Origin: Piezodorus guildinii | Taxonomy: Eukaryota; Arthropoda; Insecta; Hemiptera; Pentatomidae | Assembly (NCBI GenBank): GCA_023052935.1 | Contig: CM041292.1 | Location: 104,087,406-104,151,405 of the forward strand | Reading direction: 5' to 3' | Length of the DNA stretch: 64,000 nucleotides | In this document: piece by piece, positions 23,401-34,825 of the stretch | How positions within the stretch are numbered: position 1 is the stretch's first letter | Layout of the letters: each line of letters starts with the position of its first letter | Made by a program: the position numbers and the translations under genes | Notes under the pieces: model-generated | Databases searched by the model: none | What the model saw: only the letters and a program-made list of their open reading frames with translations | What the model was told of the DNA's origin: nothing

Positions 23401-23454
23401 TAATGATGTAAATATTTGGTAGAAAAACGGTAAGTTTTTATTATACTAATATAC

Positions 23455-23982
23455 GTTGTCACACCGGTTATTATGTATGGAATGGAGACTGCTTCTCTTC
23501 CTAGCTTAAGGAAACTTTTGGGAATTGAGAGGAAGATTTATGGGCCAGTAAAGTTACCAGAGGGATATCGGCTGAGGTCTACCAGAGAACTTTACAAAGA
23601 AATGGATGACCTGGAAACGGACATTAGGTTAAGGAGGCTGCGTTTCTACGGGCATATGGTAAGGATGAGCCCGAGCAGAATAAATAAGAAAATCTTTGAA
23701 AAAATGTGGGGTTATAAAGGGGCCGGAGGATACATTCAGCAGATGAGGAAAGAGACAGTGAGGTTAAGAATCTCAAAACAGGATTGTGCCAATATAGATG
23801 AGTATAGGGAGAAATCAGGAAAGATAAAGGTCCTCGTGGGTGCCAAAGAGGTGAGGAAGGGGAGCGAGGAACAGAGAAGAGTCCAGTCTGACAGAATAAA
23901 GAAGAGGTGGAATGTGTGGGCAAAGTTGGGAGAAAATGATATTAGCGCGGTCTTGAAGTCCGTATCGAGTCAAAAAAAATAA
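23455..23982 (+). pseudogene. LINE ORF2 C-terminal fragment with long uninterrupted frame
   Basis: From PVIMYGMETASL (about 23467) the frame is open for 169 codons from ATG 23473 to a stop at 23980-23982. ERKIYGPVKLPEG, STRELYKEMDDL and RLRRLRFYGHMVRM match the region downstream of the RT domain in endonuclease-RT type LINEs. The remainder is highly charged (KIKVLVGAKEVRKGSEEQRR). The upstream RT is missing: an internal deletion joins MYGMET to the thumb region. It begins right after the mariner remnant. Confidence 0.7.
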
Positions 23983-24316
23983 ATAAAAATACTATTATAC
24001 CTATTGTATTCTAAACATTTTCAAATTATTTATACAACGCATATTGTTTTATATGTTTATTTTCTTTAGGCTGTGAATAACATATGGGTAGAAATAAAAC
24101 ATATATTAATTATATCAAAATGATTTATGCAGAAAATAACAAATATCATATTGTTTTATTGTAAAGAATGTGAGAAAAATACGTTAGAGTGATCTGCCAA
24201 TGATGCTGTAACCATGTTTTATTGCAAAGGAAGGAGGAAGGCTGATGGGCAGGGCAGCAATACTCGCTGTCCAAACAATGCTACATATGTAGCTGGTAAT
24301 CAGGAAGCCTATTTGA

Positions 24317-24523
24317 TTATCCCGTGCTACGTGCGCTGTTAATAATTCCGTCTAGCTCTCTCGGGGCTAGCTTTAATTTATGTAATGTTTCCCAGAAATT
24401 AGCTTCATCAATGTCCTCTCCATCATCAACCTCCGACCAATCAATAAATGAGCCCGGACCCGTCACAAAATTTATCAACACTGGGTATAATGGCATTGAA
24501 TATTTAGCAGCCTCCTTCTGCAC
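24317..24523 (-). CDS. Unassigned 68-codon frame, possible exon, weak
   Basis: The minus frame ends SARSTG with a TAA and contains an acidic stretch WSEVDDGEDIDEANFW. The block 24230-24560 is less AT-rich and not recognisably repetitive. Both strands are open here (plus 24324-24548), so chance in a GC-richer island is possible. A GGTGCAG just upstream of the frame could be a splice acceptor but lacks a good polypyrimidine tract. No family recognised. Confidence 0.2.
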   Translation of the reverse strand: MQKEAAKYSMPLYPVLINFVTGPGSFIDWSEVDDGEDIDEANFWETLHKLKLAPRELDGIINSARSTG

Positions 24524-24819
24524 CGCCCGCCGCTACGATCATTCCTAATAATCGCTTCCAACTTAATTACGTCATCTCATGGCCAATTTGAATATATTTT
24601 CAAAAACGGACCGCTCGGAAAATATGATATCGGTTTTTTACTTTGTACTCGTTTCGTGTTTATGCTGATTTTGAATTTTTTTTTTAAATGTATAAAAATC
24701 ATTTAAGCACTATTTAATCGAGTTAATTATGTGTCATAGTCTAAGATACTTAGGTAAGCTCTTTAAGCATCAAAGGTTCCATTTTGTTTTTATTAAAATT
24801 TTTTTTAGAATTAAAAAAT

Positions 24820-25085
24820 ATGCGATGCGCAACACACGGCGTAAGTTGTTAAATTCAATTTAATAATTTTAAAATGTTTTAAATTCAGCTGTTCAATAAC
24901 TTTTAACGTATTACATTCAGTTTCTTTAGAAAATGTCTGAGAACAAATAATTGAAACTACTAATAATATAACCTTCCACAAGTCTGTATATAAGTTAATA
25001 AAAAAGAAATCGTAAAAAGGTACAAAATTCATTGTATGAATCAACACTTCCGGTCAGTCGATTTGGGTGAAATATTAGTAATATA
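24820..25085 (+). repeat. TIR14 fragment, internally deleted
   Basis: GCGCAACACACGGCGTAAG resembles the left end, and CGTAAAAAGGTACAAAATTC the central block; most of the sequence between is unrelated or missing. Confidence 0.5.
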
Positions 25086-25189
25086 ATATTACTAAGGTCA
25101 TATAAAGAAAAAATTAAAATGTTTACTAATATAAAGATAACAGTTACTTTTCTTTTACAAACTTTTATATCACTAATTTCTTGCTTTTG

Positions 25190-25297
25190 TTTATACTTCC
25201 TATAACGAAAAGTATTGAGAAAAGTTTCCAATCGAGTTTTCACAGAAAATACAAGTTTTAAGGTCCTCAGAGTCCAAATCACCAAGTCTCACAAGGT

Positions 25298-25332
<35 letters not shown>

Positions 25333-25795
25333 CGTGTGTGTTGTTTATGTGTGCGTAAAGTCCAGCAAATAAACAAGAAATAACAATAAAGAAAATAAAG
25401 AAAAAATAAAATAAACAAGTGTGGCTTTGGTTTATTTTAGAAGCGCATATGCGTGGGATGTTACAATAACTTTTTCATCAAAATCAGCCACCCAGAAGAG
25501 CCATTTCATGCTATGCATTATTCAAATTTTTACAATTTCAGCTCTTAGAACTTTAATTAAACAGCTCTAAGAATTTTAATTAAACTCGCTTTTTTCATGT
25601 AAAGTTCAATGGTCTTTAATATCATCTAGGTTTTATTTTGATTGGAAATGTCTAACAGGGGTTAAATACCGATTCTTTTAATGTTTTTCCTTCAAAGTAC
25701 CTTTAATTTTGTAGACTCCAAAAAAATGACCATGTCATCTAAATCATCGTAAAAATTAGCAACCGAGGGTAATTGAAAGTCGTAGTAAACATTCA
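25190..25795 (-). repeat. TIR14 repeat, copy in reverse orientation with long GT microsatellite
   Basis: Starts at CGAAAAGTATTGAGAAAAG (right end reversed), then TCCAAATCACCAAGTC, a GT tract of about 42 bases (25300-25341), CATCAAAATCAGCC, and finishes near GGTAATTGAAAGTCGTAG (25768-25785), a decayed terminus. It forms an inverted pair with the fragment at 24820-25085. Confidence 0.75.
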
Positions 25796-27322
25796 ATGAA
25801 ATTTTTAACTACTTTCTACACTAATGTAAGAACAAAAACACAAAGAACGTCCTAATCGTATTGTTAGATTTTTTAAAATAATTTGATAGCTTAAAAATTA
25901 ACAGAGTTAGAATGATTTTTCACACACTTTTTTTCAGCAGTGAAACTGACTTAAAACGGTTGTAAAACGTAAAGTATTACTCACGATTCTAAAATCAGCA
26001 AAAGATAAAAAATGAATGCGAGACAATTATACAAATCAAAAATGTTAAGCGATTTTTCTGGAAGATTTCGATTTGATTGAACCGTCTGTAAATAACTATG
26101 TAAATTATTGAAATAGTAATTCTTACAGAAATCGTTATGTATTCGCTTGTTCTTCTTCAGAACTGTATGACCAATGTATTCTACTTTTAATTCTGTAATA
26201 TTAAGGCACCAGGTTGGTTGGGCCGGGTCGCTTACATTAATATATACCCAAATATAGATATAGATGAAATAATAAAATTGCAAATACATCTAAGCTAAGA
26301 CAGGAAGGGCTAGTTTTTCATATACCATGCATTTCAACTAGTACAATTTCTATTTCACTAAGCATTCATTAACAGTATACAAAATAAAGGAACTTACAGT
26401 TACTATTATGCGTAAAATAAATCATACTTACAAATTTTAAATATTTACAATCTATATAAAAGGAAATAAATAATAGATAAAGGCATAAACTATAGGAAAA
26501 TGATCAACAAAGAAAACATGAAGAAAGATGAAACGTAGATGTAGGCCAGGTAAAAAAAAAAAAAAAAAAAAAAAGGAGTGCAGGTTATGAGTAAGCGATG
26601 CTGCTGACGCGACCGGTCGCAACAGCAAGTACATTTATTGTATAATGATTATATATGTTTTTTATCTATGACATACATTAATTATTTTGAATATTTGTAT
26701 GTTTTTTTTTTATTACTTGCACATAGCTTTAAGTATAATAATTGTGTGGGAATTATGATTCTCTTGAAAATTGTCATATCCAAGTGTTCTAAGAAAATCC
26801 ACAGTTAAAATTCTCGAACTTTGACTGTGTCTATATATTGTACTAAACGAAAAATCACACGAATCTTAAATTATATATTTAAGATAGAGTCTATATGTTA
26901 GCAAAGTTATTGGGCTTTATCGAATCTATATGCAATACCTTACAATTATTTCGTAGAAAATACATGGAATAAAATTAACCTCCCTGCTCTTGAATAGGTT
27001 GTTAAGTCTTAGGAAAAGCCTCTAATTCTATTATAATCAATGTAAATACGCTCTTTTTACCCAACGGGCAATCAAATACCGGTAAAAGCTGACTCTAGAA
27101 AATGTTTTCCCCATTTGTTATAGAGTAAACCAAATTTACATATTTAGTATTTACTGATGCTCATGGTCTAAGTATGTGTATGACGAAATTTGTATTGGCT
27201 GATTACTTAAGTTAAATAAAATTATCCTAATTATGAAGGCTTAGGCTAATTATAGAAAACAAGCATAGGTGGAATATCAAAATCACTAGCGAGTAATAGA
27301 GCAGGAAATTAGACTGTTAGAG
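25796..27322. other. AT-rich DNA with a poly(A) tract
   Basis: A run of about 23 A at 26551-26573 might mark a short plus-strand retroposon, but no body was recognised. The reading frames over this stretch are low complexity. Confidence 0.3.
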
Positions 27323-27372
27323 ACTAAACTTTACTCGTGGAGAGAACGATCTCTACACGAGTAAAGTTTAGT
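27323..27372. repeat. 22-bp inverted repeat (hairpin) with 6-base loop
   Basis: ACTAAACTTTACTCGTGGAG (continuing AG) at 27323-27344 is the reverse complement of 27351-27372 except for one position. The loop is AACGAT. It is isolated in unique sequence, with no coding frame or terminator-like T-run after it. Confidence 0.8.
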
Positions 27373-29384
27373 AAATACAAATTTCCGTTTAGATTACAAT
27401 AATAGATTGCCTGGGGCAGTGTTGTCCCTCTTTAATATGGAAAATGTTATTCTTCCTGTTGGGAAGGAATTTTCGTAGTGATTATCTTTCTGATAGATGA
27501 TTACCGAAAAATATTTTTGATTAGACGACAATAGGCCGATTGTATTCTCATCAAAGACTATAAATGTAAATACTGTCCCCCTCGTGCGTTAGCAATTGCA
27601 TTTTACTAGATTATACCGGCGTTACTCTTTTTTTAGCCCCTTCCTTTTCTTTCCCACAAGTTACGATGCAGGAAGATTCTATTTTTTCTGCAAAGATGCA
27701 TTTTATGGAGTTGCATCTCTTTAATGTTCGGGCCCAAATGTAGATATATTTTAGTACTAATACATACATATGTATTATATGTCCTAGTTTCTATAACGCT
27801 ACTTTTTGTTACTTCATTTAAATAATTGTTGTTTTATATTAAACATTGTCAATATATTCCATTTTAATAAAGCTACGTTTTTTAAATTATGTACAATATC
27901 TAAAATATCTCATAGTTAAACTTTTAGTATTGTATTTCGAAGAAAGGAAGCCGGCGGTGTGTTAATATCCAAAGAGACTTAGTTTGTTTACGCCTTCAGC
28001 AATATGCCGGCATATCTTTCCCTTCAGTTGTTTTTGGACGCTCATTCAAACAGGAGTACCTACGGTCTCCCTTCTTCAAATTCTTTTGGGAACAGTTTTG
28101 TTTCTGCTTCGCTCTATTCGAGTATTTCGCGCACAGCAACCATCCCGTCTTGACTATTGAACTCTTAAGTACCCTTTTTATAATTGTATTAGTTTTAACT
28201 TCTTATTAGTTTTTACCAATTTGTACAGCTTATTTTCATTTTATTTTGTAACTTAATTTTTTTCTTTGTTTTGTAAATTGATTATATATTTAGTTTTAAT
28301 GTTCATTTGTCCAGTTTTTTATTCATTTTGTTTACCTTTTATTTGCCTGTTGTTTAATTTATTTATTTTATATCTCAAATATAACTTTAGGTTACACAAT
28401 GCTATCCGGCAGAATATTTTTTTTAAATTAAGTCTTTCCAATCGAAGTCTCTAGCATTGAGACAGATTGGTGGACGAAACAGTAACTATTAGGGGTTAAC
28501 AATGTTTTAATTAATTATTCAGGTTATGGGTATCACTATTAAATATCATCCTCAAGTTTACCTCACTAATTAAAAGTGACCATTCTTCGTCCATCACATT
28601 CTTATAGTTCATAACTTTTTCCACACTTAGCGCCATCTTCGGAAAAGCGCGTTCATTCATTGCAAAACGGCATCCTAAGAAGAATTACAAAAAGTACAAA
28701 ATTCCAAAGAGTAAAAACATCGAAATTGTATGATGTATTGAAAATACGAATAATTAAGAAATCATTAAGTGTTAATCATTAAATCATCCAAAGTTTGTGA
28801 ATCTGCAAATCTTTTAACTAATCTTTTTTTTAAACAAGTGAAACCCTTGCAATGCTCCAGTGATGGCAGAAACTATTAAATAAATTAATGTAATTTTATG
28901 TTTTAGGTTTAGAGCCAAAACAAAATCCTTATTTTGTATTAGTTTTTTTTTTTATTATGAATATTTTTTCTGATTTAACGTTTCTAGAATCATTGTATAT
29001 TTATATTAAAAACAGTATAAATTATTTTTTTTTGGGGGGGAAGAGGGTTTATAATTGGTCTTAGTTTTTGTATACCATCTTTCTAACATTATAAACTGGG
29101 TAGGAACTCTCATAAACAGAAATAAAATTTATAATACAAGTACCTTATAAAAATATCAGTACATTCTTTTGACATTCCTTGTACTTTGGTACACGAAATA
29201 AATGTTATAATTTTATCTTCAATCGAAGAAGTAATAAAAACGATTTCATGGAAACGCATTGGTATCAAATGACATTATGAACGATTCCAGAAGTAGAAAT
29301 TATAAACAACAATAATATATTTATAATAATCTTATTACTTATTTTTTGCAACTTTATATAATTTATTGCGTATTAGTACTTGTA
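27373..29384. other. AT-rich intergenic DNA
   Basis: No gene recognised. Stretches 27560-27760 and 27930-28170 are less AT-rich and not visibly repeated in the window. The frame at 28266-28454 is a hydrophobic low-complexity product of T-rich sequence. Confidence 0.35.
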
Positions 29385-29600
29385 AATTCGTTCGCTTTTC
29401 AACGGTTTATTAATCATATATGACTCCAATTTCCAAAAAGTTTTTTCAACATGAGAAATATGGTTTGCGAATCTTGCGGGGCTTTTTAAACTCAATTCGT
29501 GTATTTTTGTCAAAACTCGAATTAAATAATTTTCACAATCCTAATACTTTCCCTTACTACATATTACAAATACAGGTAATTGAAATTAAAATTCGTAATA
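29385..29600 (+). repeat. TIR14 fragment (internally deleted, right end present)
   Basis: TTCAACGGTTTATTAATCAT matches a central block; AATACTTTCCCTTACTAC and CAGGTAATTGAAATTAAAA match the right end. About 500 bases of the middle are missing. Confidence 0.65.
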
Positions 29601-30369
29601 CCGTCGTTCCAATTATAGGGGAAAAAAAGATCGGAAGAGGGTCCATATAGTTAGGGGACACCTGCAATATTAAAACAACACGGGAGCGCAAGTTGGAAGA
29701 ATAAATAAATATTGATGCGGACAACGTGCCGGACATATGATGAGCCAGAGGATGCAAATCAACGGCAAATATACGTTTAAAATGGTAATGAACGTTGTTT
29801 ACTACGTGAGTCGAATGAGAGAACGATTGGAAGCTGAGCGAAAACCTGCCTTCGCCAGCTAAGCCCTAGCGAATCAAATTACCTAACCTGGCGGAGGGGG
29901 GAGCAGAAAACAATTTTGGGCCAGTAGTATCTACTCTGGAGATAAAGTGACACTTAACTTGATTTTTCCTTCTCTTCTGAAGTCACTACTGCTTCTCCGA
30001 GAATGCGAATATTACTACCGAGTTTATATTCTTTTTTGGACCTTGAAAGTAAACTATCAGGTTCAAAACTTAAAAATCGATCAATAAAAACACCCTGTCT
30101 TAATTCCCTTAAAGTTCTACCTATTTAGAATTCATACAATTATTTTGTCTATGAGCATGAAAGAGGTTTGAAAATATGAACCAGCAAAATGATAAAAATT
30201 ACATTATAAATTATAATACTTCTGATGGAAACATGGTTATTTTATTACTTTCCCAATTTTTAACCTTGCCAAAGAAAGAAACTTGAACTTTGAAATTTTT
30301 TTCGTTCAAAAAAGTCATTTCTTGATCTGGAAAACGCTAAAAAGAGGTCGAATAGATGAGATTTAAAGA

Positions 30370-30560
30370 AGACGGAGCACAGGAATAGGAATCTTTGATG
30401 GATGTCCGTATTATTTTAAGAAGTTGAGCAGCTCCTTGTACCTGAGAACCGATGTCAATTTGCAAAAAAATATTTCTCAGGAAATAACCAAAAACAGAAT
30501 TTTAGGAGCAGATTCCTTGGAAAAGAACCAAGAGAAACGTATATGTATCATTCGGTCGTC
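30370..30560 (+). pseudogene. Possible decayed LINE RT thumb region
   Basis: The plus frame reads YYFKKLSSSLYLRTDVNLQK then NISQEITKNRIL, resembling the FKYLGS...EIxxRI segment downstream of the RT domain in endonuclease-RT LINEs. No other motif of the family is preserved, so this is tentative. Confidence 0.35.
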
Positions 30561-30915
30561 CATTTGATACATAAGTTTTGATACATAATCAAAGTGTACG
30601 TAACAAGACTTCTGGAGTGAATCAAGAAAAATTCATGTACAATGATACGTATATTATTAACTTCATTTAGTCGAGATGACTCCGGTGCAATAGGCATGGC
30701 AGAGCAGAATCGAGATACTCCAAAAGGCACTGATAGTAGGGGTTGCATCCGGCATTGTAGAGTTGCGGCGGCAGACCGCGCAAACAGGCCCTGTGACGGA
30801 CTGTAGAGCCAAATATGATGGAGATGAGGTTGATATAAAACTTTAATACTATTCTTGTTTATAAATTGCTTAAATAAAGTGTATCGGATTTTAAATGTTT
30901 AGAAACATTAACTAT

Positions 30916-30928
30916 TAATAACAATTAT
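30916..30928. repeat. Target-site duplication of the I-like LINE (3' side)
   Basis: TAATAACAATTAT, identical to 36593-36605. Confidence 0.9.
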
Positions 30929-31060
30929 TTATTTATTTATTTATACAGAGCATCTACCCATTAAGGGTCATTAGCTATATACATAATTGTTTTTTTTATC
31001 TTAAAATAATTTCATTTACAAGACAATAATGGTGAATGTTTGGTAGAAGGACATTATATC

Positions 31061-34000
31061 TTAAATCACATTGAAGACTTTACATTTTTTTAAAAATTTA
31101 AATACTTTTTGAACACACACTTCACTGTTACCTAGTGCTATTTCCAGCCTGGTGTCAATTCCGCACTCTGTTCTTGCAACGCTGAAGGCCCCGCAGTGCA
31201 GTACGATGTGCTCCACCGTCAGAGGTGCCTCACAAGTCCTGCAGGTCGGTGGGTACAATCCTTTCAGTAGGTAACTATGTGTCAGTGCTGTGTGTCCACT
31301 TCTTATCCTGGCCAGAACCACTTCTTCGCGCCGGTTTTTCCTCTCTGACGTTTCCCATATCCCTGGAGTCTCTTTAATTTTTCCTAATTTGTCTTTAGTT
31401 CTACTCCACTCAGCAGCCCATGTAGTATAAATCCTTTTCTTGACGTATTTTCGCCAGTCCGATGGAGTTGTCTTATTGACACGTGTCACTTCCCTTCCAG
31501 AGTCCATCCTTGCATTATTAGCCGCTCGGTCAGCGTCCTCGTTGCTTCCTATGCCCAAGTGAGATGGGACCCACAAAAATTTTATTGTTTTTCCTTCACT
31601 TTCGCATACTTCCTCGAGAATCTGGATTCTTTGAACCAAGGCTTCTTTTGAGTACCTATTCTCTATTGACTTTAGAGAACTTAGAGAATCAGTTACAATC
31701 AGGTGATGTTGGTGGTCGTGTTTTACTATGATTTTCAAGGCTTTCCAGATCGAGTAGAGCTCTCCAGTGTATACACTATTTGGTTCTGGTAAAACATTTT
31801 TGATACAAATAGAGCCCATGAGAACAGCGCAACCAACTTCGAAGTTCGATTTTGAAGCATCCGTGAACCAAAAGCGGTAATCGGAATATTGTTCTTCCGC
31901 TCTTTATACAGCTGGTCGTATACATGTTGAGGTGTTGTGAGCTTTGGGAATACAGTTAAACTGTAATCGATCTGATTTTCCATTTCCATCCAATTTGGTA
32001 CTGAGCTATTTGGCATCGTAAAGATTTCTGGAATTACTATTTGTAAATCGTTTGTCAGTTTTTTGAACCTGTTGTAAAAACATTTACACGATTCGTGGGG
32101 TTCTTCGCTTGCAATTGGATATGCCGTGGATTCAGAAGCAAAAAGTTTTTTTCTTGACATCAACGTGCCCACGTATGCCAGTAGCAGGTATTTCCTTCTT
32201 GTTTCTAATGAGGGCTCACCACTCTCCACGTACAGGCTTTCGACAGGTGTTGTTCTGAATGCTCCGATACAAAGGCGAAGAGCTTGGTTGTGAATTGGAT
32301 CCAGTAACCTCAAAGTCGAAGCGCTAGCTGAACCATAATCGACAGCTCCATAGTCAATTATAGGTCTGAAAAGGACTCGGTATATCGTTAATAACGTTCG
32401 CCGGTCAGATCCCCACTGAGTGTTGGCTAGTACTTTAAGTAAATTTAAGCCTTTTTGACATTTTAATTTTATATGACGAATGTGATGAGACCAGTTTAGT
32501 TTTTGGTCAAAGTAGACGCCTAAGAACTTCATAGTGCTGGCATAGGAAATGGGTTGATTTAAAAGTGTCAGTGACGGGTGTGTTTGACATTTTGTTTTTC
32601 TGCAAAAGTGTACAGCTATTGTTTTGGAGCTTGAAAAACTAAAACCTGTGGTCCTAGACCATGCTTCAAGGTTCTTCAATGTTTTTTGTAACTTCCATTC
32701 AATATACTCTAACGACTTGTTTCTTATATAAATTGTAAAATCGTCAGCAAACAAAGAACATCTTACTTCAGGTGGTGTTGTCTGTGCTATGCTGTTTATT
32801 GCTATAAGGAATAAAGTTACGCTCAGAGGGGATCCTTGCGGCGTACCGTTTTCCTGGAGAAACGTTTGAGAAAGGTTAGTTCCAACTTTAACCTTGAATT
32901 TTCTTTCTTTGAGGAAGTTATTGATGAATATCAGTAATCTCCCCGTGAGACCTTCATTTGAAAGAGTGCTTAGGACATTGTATCTCCACATAGTGTCATA
33001 TGCTTTTTGGATATCAATGGACACAGCAATCAAGTGTTCTTTATTAGAGAAAGCTGTCTGTATTTCATATTCAAACTTCATTATTTGGTCAATGGTTGAG
33101 TGGTTTTTCCTGAAGCCGTACTGCGAAGTTGAAAAAAAGTTTCGTTTTTCTAAATAATATGTCAATCTATTGTTAACCATTTTTTCTAGTAGTTTCGATA
33201 CACATGAAAGGAGAGATATAGGTCGATAGTTATTGATACTAATGCCTTTGTCATTTTTCTTGATAGGGATAATTATAGCCACCTTCCAGTTTTCAGGAAA
33301 AAGTCCTAAGCTCCATATCTTATTATAAATAGAAAGTAAAAATGTTTTTGCATTTAAGGGCATTTTTTTCAAAAATAGATATGGGATCTGATCTGGTCCT
33401 GCAGTGGATTTATCTTTGCACGTACTTAGGGATGTTTTCATCTCAGATAAATTGAACGGTTGATTATAAATTTCCGAATCTTGCGTATGGAATTGAATAA
33501 TATTTTTCTCCTGTTCTATCTTATACTGTTTAAAATCTGGGGTGTAGGAGTTTGTTTTCGACATATAAGAAAAATGTGAACCAAAAGCTTCGGCGATTTT
33601 CGATGGGTCCGTTATAATTTGACCGTCAGTCTGAATCGTAGAAATAACCTCACGTTTTTTAGATCCTTGGATCGCATTAACTTTCTTCCAGACGTCTTGC
33701 AGACAACTGTTACTATTAATTGAGCTCACATAGTTTTTCCATGAATTTTCTTTGCTTGCCCTTAATACCTTTTTTGCAATAGATCTTAGTTTTTTGAAGT
33801 TGTTTAGATCTTCAGGTTGTTTTGTTCTTTTGAATTTGTTGAATGCTTTCTTTTTGTTCAGTATTGCGATGCGGCACTCCTCATTCCACCAAGGAACTAG
33901 GCGCCTATCATTGAATGCCATCTTGTGCGGGATACTCTTCTTTGCAGCATCTAGAATGGTCAAATTAAGGAATGATATTTGTTCCTCTACTTCAGTCAAT

Positions 34001-34773
34001 AAGCTTTCCTTGTTTTCTATTTCCCTTTCAATTAACGTAGTAAACTTTTCCCAGTCGGCTCTTTTGAATGACCATCTCGGAGTTTTGTCTGTCTTGAAAT
34101 CAGTACCACTATCAAACTTTATAGTGATTGGGAAGTGATCGCTTCCGTACAACATGTCCTTTACTTCCCAATGCACTTTGTGAAGCAGCCTAACATCTAT
34201 TAATGATAAATCGATGGCAGAAAGAGAGCCATCACCACATAAATGAGTTGGAAAACCGTCGTTAATTAGAGTCAAAAAATCATTAGAGTCAATAAATTTA
34301 TCGATTTCACTTCCCCTATTTCTATAGTCAAATAATGAGGAGCCCCATAATTTGTTGTGTCCATTTAGATCTCCGACAAGGATGACAGGTCTTGGGAGTT
34401 GATCTACTATTACTTGAAGATCATTTGCAGTGAAATCTTGATTCGGTGGGATATATATATTGCAAACTGTAATCGGTTCAGGTTTAAACATTTTTGCGGC
34501 TACAACTTCTAGACTGGAATGAATTTTAACTGGTTCTGAATAAACGTCTTTATTAACTAGTATAGCTACACCTCCCCGAGCGGATTTACAATCTGTTCTG
34601 TCTTTCCGGTAAATTTCGTGATTTTTTAAATTTACTACCTGAGATTGTGAAAAATGAGTTTCTTGTAAACACCAGCAATACGGTTGCTCTTCATTTAACA
34701 GTAGTTTAAAGTATTCAAAGTGTTTGTAAAACCCATTACAGTTCCACTGTATAATAAAAGAATTGTTAACCAT
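31061..34773 (-). pseudogene. I-like LINE ORF2: endonuclease, reverse transcriptase, RNase H, zinc knuckle (one frameshift)
   Basis: Would nick target DNA and reverse-transcribe the element. Endonuclease: QETH (residues 37-40), GDLNGHNKLWG (134-144), SDHFP (211-215). RT: NYRPISLL (515-522), SIDIQKAYD, NGTPQGSP (about 642-649) and catalytic FADD (675-678). The first frame runs 1,012 codons to 31735; a single-base shift near 31890 moves the true continuation to the next frame, where RNase H is seen as FTDASKSNFEVGCAVL, GELYSIWKAL, VTDSLSSLKS and WVPSHLGIGSNEDADRAA. The C-terminus has CRTCEAP...H...C. Only this frameshift disables the protein. The homologous LINE at 1-2253 is also shifted within RNase H, at a different site. 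Confidence 0.9.
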
Positions 34774-34825
34774 AATGTAAAATTTTATAAAAATGTTTCC
34801 AAGAGATCAGCTGCGTTGTTACCAA

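Noticed and set aside
26551..26573. Poly(A) tail of a processed pseudogene
   Set aside because: No recognisable gene or retroposon body precedes it.
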